Assembly: GCA_023146115.1 (NCBI GenBank)
Contig: JAGLCS010000019.1
Coordinates: 1-40,360, forward strand
Direction: 5' to 3'
From: Abyssibacter sp.
GTDB lineage: Bacteria; Pseudomonadota; Gammaproteobacteria; Nevskiales; OUC007
Length of the DNA: 40,360 nucleotides
Within the stretch, counting starts at the first letter, position 1, and each line of letters begins with the position of its first letter. The notes below the pieces were generated by a model. It saw only the letters and a program-made list of their open reading frames with translations, was not told the DNA's origin and ran no database searches. Position numbers and translations under genes: made by a program. Positions 1-8,481 of this stretch are shown here, piece by piece.

Positions 1-611
<611 letters not shown>

Positions 612-1433
612 CTAGCCCAGCTTGCGGGGTTCGTACGGCGTGCTGGCCTCGCCAGTCTCCGACTGCGCGATCTCGGCATTGCGCTTGGCGGCGATACGCT
701 GGTTCTTGCGCCCCATGAGCTTGCGCTGCCAGCGACGTTCGGCCGCCAATGCGCCGGCCTCGTCTGCCAGCCAGGCGTCGTGAATCAGCGCCTTGCCGGC
801 GGCGATGGCGTCTGGCGAACGGGTCAGCATTTCGGCGATGAGCTCTTCCGCCTTGGCGGCCGGGTCTTCGGCGAGATGCGTCACCAGTCCGAGATCCAGG
901 GCTTGCTCGCCTGACAGCACGCGCCCGGTGAAGGTCAGCTCCTTGGCGACGTCCATCGGCAGCAGCTCGCGCAGCGTGACCATGCCGCTCATGTCCGGCA
1001 CCAAACCCCACTTCGCCTCCATGACGGAGAGTTTGGAATCCGGGGTCGCGATGCGGATGTCGGCGGCCAGCGCCAGCTGAATGCCCGCCCCGAAGCAGTT
1101 GCCATGAATCGTCGCGATCACCGGCACCGGCAGCGCCCGCCAGACCATGCCCCATTGCTGGAAGATGTTGGTCACCGGACTGTGCAGCGCCGCGAGGCCG
1201 TGGGCCATGCGCTTGGGGTCGGCAAACATCGCTTTCACATCCAGACCGGCGCAGAAGCTCGGTCCGTTGCCTGACAGCACCACGGCGCGCAGATCTCGAT
1301 CCTTGGCCAGCGATTGCCCGGTCTTCACGACCGACTTGAGCATGGTGAAGTCCATGCCGTTGTGTTTTTCCGGGCGGTTCAGGCGCACATGGGCAATGTC
1401 GCCCTGGCGGTCGATGATGACGCGTTCGCTCAC
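612..1433 (-). CDS. Crotonase (enoyl-CoA hydratase/isomerase) family protein
   Basis: 273 residues, full length for a single-domain crotonase. The CoA-binding core is clear: SFCAGLD (59-65) and GNCFGAGIQLALAADIRIA (from 111) supply the oxyanion-hole glycines. By alignment to rat mitochondrial enoyl-CoA hydratase, Glu164 is kept as E139 (SVMEAKWGLVPD) but Glu144 is replaced by Q119. That pattern suggests an isomerase-like or altered hydratase reaction rather than the standard two-glutamate hydration; the substrate is unknown. The sequence resembles the crotonase group that carries CFGGGLQ and VMEIKWGLVPDM motifs. The gene lies immediately upstream of fadH on the same strand, which fits a role with unsaturated acyl-CoAs. 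It is divergent from a PadR-type regulator, with a candidate operator between the two starts. Confidence 0.9.
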   Translation of the reverse strand: MSERVIIDRQGDIAHVRLNRPEKHNGMDFTMLKSVVKTGQSLAKDRDLRAVVLSGNGPSFCAGLDVKAMFADPKRMAHGLAALHSPVTNIFQQWGMVWRALPVPVIATIHGNCFGAGIQLALAADIRIATPDSKLSVMEAKWGLVPDMSGMVTLRELLPMDVAKELTFTGRVLSGEQALDLGLVTHLAEDPAAKAEELIAEMLTRSPDAIAAGKALIHDAWLADEAGALAAERRWQRKLMGRKNQRIAAKRNAEIAQSETGEASTPYEPRKLG

Positions 1434-1473
1434 GGGGAATCCTCTGCGGGCCAGATGCGGGGGTCGACGTTAT

Positions 1474-1489
1474 ATGCACCTTGTTGCAT
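1474..1489. promoter_or_regulatory. Candidate PadR operator (ATGC-N8-GCAT)
   Basis: A dyad ATGC-N8-GCAT lies between the divergent crotonase (start 1433) and padR (start 1499). Its geometry equals the ATGT-N8-ACAT operators described for PadR-family proteins. It ends 9 bases before the padR ATG, so binding there would most directly repress padR itself. Function is inferred from position and symmetry only. Confidence 0.45.
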
Positions 1490-1498
1490 AGTCAACCG

Positions 1499-2035
1499 AT
1501 GTCATTGAAACACGCCATCCTGGTTTCGCTGGCCGAGCGGCCCGCCTCCGGCTACGACCTGGTGAGCCGCTTCGACCGTTCCATCGGTTATTTCTGGCGC
1601 GCCAGTCACCAGCAGATGTATCGCGAACTGCCCAAGCTGGAGGCAGCCGGATGGGTCTCCGCCGAGGCGGTCGCACAATCCGGCAAGCCCGATAAACGGG
1701 TGTACGCGATCACCGATGCCGGCCGTGGCGCGCTAACCGAGTGGCTAAAGGCCCCGGTCGGCCCCGAGCCCGTACGCGAAAGTCTGATGGTCAAAGTACG
1801 TGGCGCGGCACTTCTCGGTGCAGCGCATGTACTGCCCGAAATTCGACGCCACCGGCAATTGCATGCCGACAAACTCACGCTGTTCCAGCAGATCGAGCAA
1901 GGCGATTTCAGCAACGGACCGGGCGACGACCCCACCCGGCGCTGTCGGTATCTGGCACTACGTAGCGGCGTGCTCTACCACCACAGCTGGGTCACGTGGT
2001 GCGATGAGGCGCTGGCGCTCCTCACCACCGGTTAA
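1499..2035 (+). CDS. PadR family transcriptional regulator
   Basis: 178 residues from ATG 1499 (MSLKHAILVSLAERPASGYD). An in-frame TTG at 1481 lies inside the candidate operator and is less likely as a start. The N-terminal winged helix-turn-helix (about 1-85) has the PadR signatures SGYDLVSRFD, the wing region QQMYRELPKLEAAGWV and KRVYAITDAGRGAL. The C-terminal half (about 90-175) is the helical dimerisation domain of the longer PadR subfamily (Vir_C-like), with RESLMVKVRGAALLG. These proteins are ligand-responsive repressors. The divergent fatty-acid oxidation genes (crotonase, fadH) are the obvious candidate targets and the ligand may be an acyl-CoA or fatty acid, which is inference from location only. 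Confidence 0.9.
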   Translation: MSLKHAILVSLAERPASGYDLVSRFDRSIGYFWRASHQQMYRELPKLEAAGWVSAEAVAQSGKPDKRVYAITDAGRGALTEWLKAPVGPEPVRESLMVKVRGAALLGAAHVLPEIRRHRQLHADKLTLFQQIEQGDFSNGPGDDPTRRCRYLALRSGVLYHHSWVTWCDEALALLTTG

Positions 2036-2097
2036 GCCGCTGCTCAAGCCGCTTCGCCAGCGACCACGCCAGGGAAACACATGGTCAATTCAGCTTC

Positions 2098-3021
2098 GTG
2101 AACCGCCTGCCCATCGTCTATCACCCGGTTTATTCCCGAGTGTTGCTACCCGATCGCCATCCGTTTCCGATGAGCAAGTTCGGCATGCTGCACGCGGAAT
2201 TGCTCGCGCAGGGGATCGCGACGGCCGACCAGTTTCATGTGCCGGAACCCGCCGACACCGCGCGGTTGGCGCTCGTGCACAGTCGCGACTACCTCCGGCG
2301 TTTTCTCCACGGGGAGCTGAGTGCGGCCGAAATCCGGCGTCAGGGGCTACCGTGGTCCCGCGGCCTGGTCACACGGTCGGTCACGGCCGTGGGCGGCACC
2401 TGTCATACCCTGCAGTTGGCGCTGGACCTTGGTCTGGCGACGCATTGCGCAGGCGGCACCCACCACGCCCATCACGACTTCGGCTCGGGCTACTGTCTGC
2501 TCAATGACCTCGCCGTCGCTGCCGCCTGGGCGTTGCACACGGGGCGGGCCTCGCGGGTACTCGTCATCGACTGCGATGTGCATCAGGGCGACGGAACCGC
2601 CCGAATCTTCGAGCACGACCCCCGCGTGTTCACCTTGTCCTTTCATGCCGCGACCAACTTTCCTGCGCGTAAGGCTCAAAGTGATCGGGACGTGGCCCTG
2701 CCGCGCGATACCGGGGATGCCGCCTATCTTCAGGCGCTGGCGGACCACGTTCCAGCGGTCGTCGAGAGCTTTCAACCCGATTGCGTGCTCTACGACGCCG
2801 GTGCGGACGTCCATGTCGCTGACCGGCTCGGTCACCTTGCGCTGAGCGACGACGGCATGCGCGCCCGCGACCGCTACGTGATCGAACAATGTCTGCAACG
2901 GGCGGTGCCCATCGCCTGCGTCATTGGCGGGGGCTACGATCGGGACGTGCCGACCCTGGTGAAACGACACGCCTTTCTGCATGAACAGGCCAGCCTATGC
3001 TTCGACCAATGGATCAAATGA
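2098..3021 (+). CDS. Histone-deacetylase-fold amidohydrolase (class II HDAC/AcuC-like)
   Basis: 307 residues from a GTG start; homology begins at once (LPIVYHPVYSRVLLPDRHPFPMSKF). Catalytic features of the arginase/deacetylase fold are complete. A His pair in GGTHHAHHDFGSGYC (H122, H123) is followed by the zinc ligands D160 and H162 in VIDCDVHQGDGT and D237 in LYDAGADVH. The transition-state tyrosine Y280 sits in IGGGYDRD. Bacterial members deacetylate small acetylated amines or proteins in the cytoplasm; the substrate cannot be read from the sequence. The stop codon overlaps the next start (ATGA at 3018-3021), so the downstream DUF6279 lipoprotein is probably translationally coupled. Confidence 0.93.
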   Translation: MNRLPIVYHPVYSRVLLPDRHPFPMSKFGMLHAELLAQGIATADQFHVPEPADTARLALVHSRDYLRRFLHGELSAAEIRRQGLPWSRGLVTRSVTAVGGTCHTLQLALDLGLATHCAGGTHHAHHDFGSGYCLLNDLAVAAAWALHTGRASRVLVIDCDVHQGDGTARIFEHDPRVFTLSFHAATNFPARKAQSDRDVALPRDTGDAAYLQALADHVPAVVESFQPDCVLYDAGADVHVADRLGHLALSDDGMRARDRYVIEQCLQRAVPIACVIGGGYDRDVPTLVKRHAFLHEQASLCFDQWIK

Positions 3022-3887
3022 ATCGACATATCAGGCGTTTCGCCGTCGCGGGGCTGGTTGCCGTCTGGGCGCTGAGCGGCAGCGGTTGCAGTACCGCGAC
3101 GAAGTTCGGCTACAACCACCTCGACTGGTTCGCCAAACGCGAAATCGGCAAATACTTCGACCTGACCCAGCGCCAGGAAGACTGGTTCAAGCCGCGCTTC
3201 GAGGCCCTGTGGTTGTGGCACCGCCACGAACAGCTGCCGCTTTACGTTGCAGATTTGCGCAGCCTCGCCGAGCAGGCGCAACAACCATTGAGCCGGGAAC
3301 ACATCACACAGGCGCTGACGATGATCCAGGGCCATGTCAGGCGGACGCTGGAACGCGCCACGCCCGAAACCGTGACCTTGCTGGCGATGCTGGACGACGC
3401 GCAGGTTGCCTCGCTGCTCGAGGAGGTGGACGACAACATCGCAGAGGCGGCCGAAAAACTGGAAGACCAGACAGACGAGGACCGACGCGAGGATGCGGTC
3501 AAACGCGTGAAGAACTGGATGGAAGACCGCTACGGCCGCCTGAGCGATGATCAAAAGGCGCTGATCGAAGACTGGTCTCGAACCCGCGAATCCCGGCCCG
3601 CCGAGTGGCTGGATCATTCGCGTCGCTGGCGTGATGCCTTCGCGCTCACGCTTGCAAGCCGCGATGAGCCCGGCTTCGCGGAGCGCGCCGCCCACCTGCT
3701 CTTTGATGATGCCGCACTTGTTCCCGAACACTTGCTTGCGCTCCGCCAGCGCAACGAAGATCGCTGGCTGGACCTGGCCGCGGCGATCAGCGCCATCACC
3801 ACCGAACGCCAGCGCGCCAAGCTGGTGGATTACATCTCCGACTTCGCCAAGGACTTCGACAAGCTTGCCCAGCAGCGGCGCGACTGA
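3018..3887 (+). CDS. DUF6279 family lipoprotein, function unknown
   Basis: 289 residues from ATG 3018, which overlaps the TGA of the deacetylase gene; in-frame ATGs at 2997 and 3009 lie inside that gene. The N-terminus is a lipoprotein-type signal (HIRRFAVAGLVAVWALSGSGC), though the residues before the Cys are not a classical lipobox. The mature part is helical and charged, with the DUF6279 hallmark close to the N-terminus (FGYNHLDWFAKREIGKYF, then LTQRQEDWFKPRFEAL). It probably sits on the periplasmic side of the envelope. No catalytic motif is evident. The next gene encodes another lipoprotein (MltF) on the same strand after 76 bases, so an envelope role is plausible but unproven. Confidence 0.85.
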   Translation: MNRHIRRFAVAGLVAVWALSGSGCSTATKFGYNHLDWFAKREIGKYFDLTQRQEDWFKPRFEALWLWHRHEQLPLYVADLRSLAEQAQQPLSREHITQALTMIQGHVRRTLERATPETVTLLAMLDDAQVASLLEEVDDNIAEAAEKLEDQTDEDRREDAVKRVKNWMEDRYGRLSDDQKALIEDWSRTRESRPAEWLDHSRRWRDAFALTLASRDEPGFAERAAHLLFDDAALVPEHLLALRQRNEDRWLDLAAAISAITTERQRAKLVDYISDFAKDFDKLAQQRRD

Positions 3888-3963
3888 CACTCCCTGTTCA
3901 CCCTGCCGATACGCCGGGTTTGGTAGCGTCGGACGGCGAAGCTGGAATGAACGGGGACGTGTT

Positions 3964-5334
3964 TTGTACCGAACTCTGCTCGCGCTCGGCGCGGCATGGC
4001 TGGCCGGCTGCGGCGCTGGCGACATATCGACAGGCCCGGCTGATCCGCCGGGCGCCGAAGTCCGTGATCTGAACGCCATTAAGGCCGCCGGGGTCTTGCG
4101 GGTGGCCACGCGCAATGCCCCCACCACCTGGTACGTCGACCGGTTCGGACAGCCCGCCGGGCTGGAGTTCGACCGGGTGTCGGCGTTTGCACAGTCCCTG
4201 GGCCTGTCCCTGGAACTGGTAGAGGCCGATTCCACCGCCAGCGTTCTGGAAGCCGTTGCCAGCGGCCGGGCCGATCTCGCAGCGGCCGGCCTTACGGTCA
4301 CGCCGGCCCGGGCCGAACGCTTCGCGTTCTCCAAGCCAACGCTGCAAATCACCGAACAGGTGATCTGTAACCGTGATGGCGCCCGTGCCAAATCGCTGGA
4401 CACGCTGTCGTCGGTTTCGCTCAAGGTCGCAAGGCGCAGTAGCTATGCGGACACGCTGACAACCCTGGCTGAATCCTCACCAGGCCTCGCCGTGAGTACG
4501 GCGGATGCGACCACCGAATCGTTACTGCGCCAAGTGTGGTCGAAGACCCTGGATTGCACGGTCGCCGATTCGCATATCTTCGCGCTCAATCGGCGGTACT
4601 TCCCGACCCTGATCGCCGAGTTCCCGCTCACCGGCCTGCGCGATCTCGCCTGGGCCATGCCATTGCAATCGACGCGACTGACCAAGGCCGTGAATACCTG
4701 GCTGGGCAAGGCGGAGACGGCTGCCTTGATGTCCGCCACCCAGACGCGTTACCTCGCCGCCACGGAGGAGTTTGATTTTGTCGACATGCGGGCGTTTACC
4801 CGCCGGATCGACGAGCGATACCCCAAGCTCGACCGCCATTTCCAGCGCGCGGGAGAGACGCACAACGTGGACCCGGTTCTGCTCGCAGCCCAGGCATATC
4901 AGGAATCGCACTGGGACCCGAAGGCCAAGAGTCCAACCGGCGTGCGCGGCGTGATGATGCTCACCCAACCTACCGCAAAGTCACTGGGCGTCACTGACCG
5001 CCTCGACCCGCGGCAAAGCATAAATGGCGGAAGCGAGTACCTGGCCAAGATGAAGGGCCGATTTTCCGATGAAGTGAAGGAACCGGACCTCACCTATCTG
5101 GCACTCGCCGCCTACAACATCGGCCGTGCCCACATGCACGACGCCCAGTCACTGGCGCGCGAAATGGGCAAGAGCCCCTATGAATGGGAGGACATGAAAA
5201 CCGTCCTGCCGCTGCTATCCGATAAGTCGGTGTATCCCAAGCTCAAATATGGCTACGCCCGAGGCCACGAACCGGTTCGCTATGTGGCGCGTATCCAGAC
5301 GTACTCCGACGTGCTGGTCGAGCATCTGGAGTAA
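3964..5334 (+). CDS. mltF: Membrane-bound lytic murein transglycosylase F
   Basis: 456 residues from a TTG start at 3964. The TTG is preceded by GGGGA about 7 bases upstream and begins a short lipoprotein signal (YRTLLALGAAWLAGC); no in-frame ATG or GTG fits better. Residues about 40-265 are a type 3 solute-binding-like domain (LRVATRNAPTTWYVDRFGQP). Residues about 290-450 are an SLT goose-lysozyme-like domain. The catalytic glutamate is E314 in AYQESHWDP, the same position number as in E. coli MltF; GVRGVMMLTQPTAKSLGV and LAAYNIGRAH complete the active-site fold. It cleaves the MurNAc-GlcNAc bond of peptidoglycan to give 1,6-anhydroMurNAc ends at the outer membrane. Confidence 0.95.
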   Translation: MYRTLLALGAAWLAGCGAGDISTGPADPPGAEVRDLNAIKAAGVLRVATRNAPTTWYVDRFGQPAGLEFDRVSAFAQSLGLSLELVEADSTASVLEAVASGRADLAAAGLTVTPARAERFAFSKPTLQITEQVICNRDGARAKSLDTLSSVSLKVARRSSYADTLTTLAESSPGLAVSTADATTESLLRQVWSKTLDCTVADSHIFALNRRYFPTLIAEFPLTGLRDLAWAMPLQSTRLTKAVNTWLGKAETAALMSATQTRYLAATEEFDFVDMRAFTRRIDERYPKLDRHFQRAGETHNVDPVLLAAQAYQESHWDPKAKSPTGVRGVMMLTQPTAKSLGVTDRLDPRQSINGGSEYLAKMKGRFSDEVKEPDLTYLALAAYNIGRAHMHDAQSLAREMGKSPYEWEDMKTVLPLLSDKSVYPKLKYGYARGHEPVRYVARIQTYSDVLVEHLE

Positions 5335-5363
5335 CGATGGCTGAACGGCACCCAGCGCCGGCG

Positions 5364-7319
5364 CTAAGGCGCGACACCGCAAGCGAAACCCTGGACGCGC
5401 GGTCGCTCAATCGTCAGTTCGCCTTCCTCGACCCGGTCCACGGCCTCGTCAATTGCGCCGTTCACGACCGCATCCATCCAGTCGAAAATGTGCACGCCAT
5501 CGGCGAGCGCCTGCTGGGTCTCGGGTAGCGACGTGTCGTAAAACTCATCCTTGTTGATGAATCCGTGGATACCCTCGCCGAGGTTGGCTGGCAGAAAGGC
5601 CTGCAGCGCCGGGTCTCCCCGCAGCTGGCAATAGACATCGCGCAGGCCGTTAATCCACTGCTCGCGATTGTCCGCCAGTGTCACACCGCCGGCCGCGATC
5701 ATGAATCCCTGGGTGCGCGCCTGCGTATGGTCGTTCTGTGCCGAACTGAGCATCAGGCGTTGGCGACTCACCTCTAGCAGGCGCTCGAGGTGTCGAGGAA
5801 TGATCACATCGGACTTCGCACACTCGTCAGCAAAACAATACGGCGGCAGGTAGGGCTGCTGACCCCAGGTCTGGCCGATCAACGCAAAGAAGGTGTCGAA
5901 GTTCGGGACTAGCCCACCACCTTGCACGATCGCGGCATGGGCCTGAGCCACGGTGTTCCGCCAACGCAGTTCATCAAGGACATAGTGCAGGTTGTACTGC
6001 ACACCGTAGCCACCGGATGACGTACCCGAGAAGAACACATCCCATTGGTCAGGCCGGTAGCCCAGCGGGTCGCTGGCGCGCACGCGCTGCCAGACCACGT
6101 CCCGCAAAATCTCCAGCGCCGCCCGGAGATTCACCCCACCGTATCGGTAGATTGGACTCCTACCGGACGGTCCGGGGCCTGGGTCGTCCACGCCGCCGCC
6201 GACAAACAGGTCCTGGTTGCAAGACGGCAGATACAGCAGGCTGCGGTTAGCAAACGGGTTATCGGCCCGCACTCGCATGTAGCCGCCGAAACTCTCCTCC
6301 GGATGATCTCCCAAGGACTGGAATTTGGCGGGGTCTGTATTAGCGCATGTCCCCGCGGCGCAGGCGCCCGCGCCTTCCAGATGAATCAGTATCGAATCCA
6401 TCCGTGCGGGTTCGGGTGCCAAGCGCAACCAGGGCGCATACGGGGATCCATCGCCGCAGCTCGTGCCCCACACATCAGAATCCATGATGAGCTGGAACGA
6501 CTCCCCCCGCGGCAGTTCATGCAGCGATTGGTCTACCGGTTCTCCAGCGGAGTTACGGATTTCGATGCCCGCAAGACGCGTATTGTCAGGACCACACCGA
6601 AGCCCCAGCCGAGCGGTGTCCCCATGCGCAAGGGCGACGGCACATTCGGCCTGAGTCACCGCTCGGTGCAGATGCAGCATCGTGGGCGTTCCGAGCACCG
6701 ACCCCAGCCCACGAGCAGGGCAAGCCGCGTCGACCGCTATGGCCGCATCTGTCTGGTGCTCAACCGCCCGCATCGCCGGATCGATACCGCAAGCCGGATC
6801 CAAGGCACATTGCGCGTAGTCATCGTAAACCGCAGCAAAGACGTGGCTGGATTGCTCAAAGGCCACCTGCAAGCAGCTGGCTTCGCCGTCGGTCGGACCT
6901 TGGGTGACCAGCGAAGCCTGCGGTCCGCCAAAATTCCTGGCAACTAATCGGTGGATGTCATCCGCACATCCCTGCGCCTGTTGGCGGGCAAACGCTCCCG
7001 GCTCCCAGCCCGGACCAAACCCGCCTAGGCGAATCGACTCGCCGCTGTTGCAGGCATCGCCCACACGTTCGATCAACCTGTTGGCTGCCGGGACAATCGC
7101 CTCCAGGCACGGCACGTTCTGGGTCTCGAGGCACAGGTTCTGATCGGCCAGCGCATCGGAATGGCAAGCGGCCACTTGTGTCGAAACCGCTACCGCGCAT
7201 CCAAGAGCCTGCGCGCTAGGCTCTTCAAGCGGCGGCTCGGACGAGCCACAGGCTGAGAGCAGTAATATCGGCGCTGCCCGTAGCAGGTCGGACCAAGCTC
7301 GATGTCGCAGGTTGCGCAT
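5364..7319 (-). CDS. Pectinacetylesterase/Notum-like serine hydrolase lipoprotein with a large N-terminal region
   Basis: 651 residues from ATG 7319, which has GAGGAG about 8 bases upstream. A lipoprotein signal ends in LLLSAC (C24). Residues about 300-651 resemble the pectinacetylesterase/Notum family. They contain an oxyanion-type segment HLEGAGAC (313-320), a nucleophile elbow FFSGTSSGGYG (S434), a candidate acid in SSAQNDHTQ (D530) and a candidate His in GEGIHGF (H585). Family members deacylate esters such as acetyl groups on polysaccharide or a fatty acyl group on protein. Residues about 40-290 are cysteine-rich and match nothing I recognise. Convergent with mltF and not in an obvious operon. 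The substrate is unknown. Confidence 0.75.
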   Translation of the reverse strand: MRNLRHRAWSDLLRAAPILLLSACGSSEPPLEEPSAQALGCAVAVSTQVAACHSDALADQNLCLETQNVPCLEAIVPAANRLIERVGDACNSGESIRLGGFGPGWEPGAFARQQAQGCADDIHRLVARNFGGPQASLVTQGPTDGEASCLQVAFEQSSHVFAAVYDDYAQCALDPACGIDPAMRAVEHQTDAAIAVDAACPARGLGSVLGTPTMLHLHRAVTQAECAVALAHGDTARLGLRCGPDNTRLAGIEIRNSAGEPVDQSLHELPRGESFQLIMDSDVWGTSCGDGSPYAPWLRLAPEPARMDSILIHLEGAGACAAGTCANTDPAKFQSLGDHPEESFGGYMRVRADNPFANRSLLYLPSCNQDLFVGGGVDDPGPGPSGRSPIYRYGGVNLRAALEILRDVVWQRVRASDPLGYRPDQWDVFFSGTSSGGYGVQYNLHYVLDELRWRNTVAQAHAAIVQGGGLVPNFDTFFALIGQTWGQQPYLPPYCFADECAKSDVIIPRHLERLLEVSRQRLMLSSAQNDHTQARTQGFMIAAGGVTLADNREQWINGLRDVYCQLRGDPALQAFLPANLGEGIHGFINKDEFYDTSLPETQQALADGVHIFDWMDAVVNGAIDEAVDRVEEGELTIERPRVQGFACGVAP

Positions 7320-7393
7320 CCATGTCTCCTCGTATTCCAAGCCGCGCCTGAGGCCGACCAAGCCGTTCTCGACGCTTGTTGATTTAATGTTCT

Positions 7394-7408
7394 ATGGCGA
7401 ATCGCCAT
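7394..7408. repeat. Short perfect palindrome (7-bp arms, 1-base centre)
   Basis: ATGGCGA-A-TCGCCAT lies in the 218-base gap between the minus-strand lipoprotein and exonuclease genes, about 75 bases upstream of the lipoprotein start. It could be an operator for that gene or a weak hairpin. There is no T-run to suggest a terminator and no second copy was noticed in the window. Confidence 0.4.
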
Positions 7409-7537
7409 CTCGCCGAGTTGCGTCGTTATCACCGCAGCCCTGCGAGATGACCAACGCCGGTCTATTGTCCAGATGAAGCCGACAGTCGGATATACAACCC
7501 GTGGCGCGTCAACCTGTTGGTGCAGGCGCACCAAACA

Positions 7538-8455
7538 TCAGGCGGCGGGTAGATTGGCACAGGCATCCAGCAGCCGACTGATCGCGCCGGTGCCGAGACC
7601 GGTTTCTCGGAGCAAGCTGTCTGCATCGGCTGGTGGGCAGCCCGTCCACTGCAGCCGTTCGACCGCGCATTCCAAGGGGATGTCGGTGACGATGCACGCC
7701 AGCTTGCGTGATCGCTCGGCGGCGTCACGCTGCTCATCCAGCAGCTTGCGCAGGCGTTTGGCGCCCCGCACAGGCATTGCCAGCACGGCATCCAGATCCG
7801 CGTAGATGCCATCGAGCGAGCCAAACCGAGTGAGCAGGGCGATGGCGGCCTTGGGGCCGACCCCCGCGATGCCGGGAATGTTGTCCACGGTGTCGCCGAC
7901 CAGCGCCTGGTAGTCGAGCATTTGACTGGGCGTGACACCGAACTTGGCGGTGATGGCATCGCCATCCAGCCATTCGTCCTTGGCGAAGTCCCAGATGAGG
8001 TCGCCCGGGCCGAGCAGCTGCGCGAGATCCTTATCCGGGCTGACGATGATCGACGCAGCGCCGCTATCACGGGCGACCTGCACCAGCGTGCCGATGTAGT
8101 CGTCGGCCTCGAACTCCTCGCAGGCGAGGTGGTAGAGACCCAGCGCATCGCAGAGCTGCCGTGCCATCCGGAACTGATGCTTGAGTTCTTCCGGCGCCGA
8201 TTCGCGGTTGGCCTTGTAGTTGGGATCGATCCGATTCCGGAACGAGCTGGTCAGGCTTTCATCGAAGGCGATCGCGATCTGGCGAGGGCCGCGCTCACGA
8301 ATTAGCCGGCTCAGCATGTCGGAAAATCCCGTCAACGCGTTGATCGGACGGCCGACAGCATCGGTCATGGAATCCGGTAACGAGAACCAGGCGCGGAAGA
8401 TGTAAACCGAGGCATCGATCAAGTAGACTCGCCGGTCCATCGTTTCGACGGTCAT
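7538..8455 (-). CDS. Stand-alone 5'-3' exonuclease / flap endonuclease (PolA N-domain-like)
   Basis: 305 residues from ATG 8455 (AGG about 7 bases upstream). ATGs at 8470 and 8440 are alternatives; homology starts at VYLIDASVYIFRAW. The FEN fold metal ligands are present: D14 in LIDAS, D64 in AIAFDE, the cluster E116/D118/D119 in FEADDYIG, D141/D143 in SPDKDLAQLL, and D188/D191 in GDTVDNIPGIAGVGPKAA. The last motif is also the helix-hairpin-helix DNA-binding loop. The arch region carries YKANRESAPEELKHQF. There is no polymerase domain, so it resembles Xni-type or free exonuclease proteins that process 5' flaps or RNA primers. Its 5' end lies only 26 bases from a divergent gene. Confidence 0.92.
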   Translation of the reverse strand: MTVETMDRRVYLIDASVYIFRAWFSLPDSMTDAVGRPINALTGFSDMLSRLIRERGPRQIAIAFDESLTSSFRNRIDPNYKANRESAPEELKHQFRMARQLCDALGLYHLACEEFEADDYIGTLVQVARDSGAASIIVSPDKDLAQLLGPGDLIWDFAKDEWLDGDAITAKFGVTPSQMLDYQALVGDTVDNIPGIAGVGPKAAIALLTRFGSLDGIYADLDAVLAMPVRGAKRLRKLLDEQRDAAERSRKLACIVTDIPLECAVERLQWTGCPPADADSLLRETGLGTGAISRLLDACANLPAA

Positions 8456-8481
8456 ATTTGCCTGCTTCATATGGATTCCTG

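Noticed and set aside
2934-4424. A 496-codon minus-strand open frame
   Set aside because: Antisense to the deacetylase, DUF6279 and mltF genes, all well supported; long antisense frames are common in GC-rich DNA.
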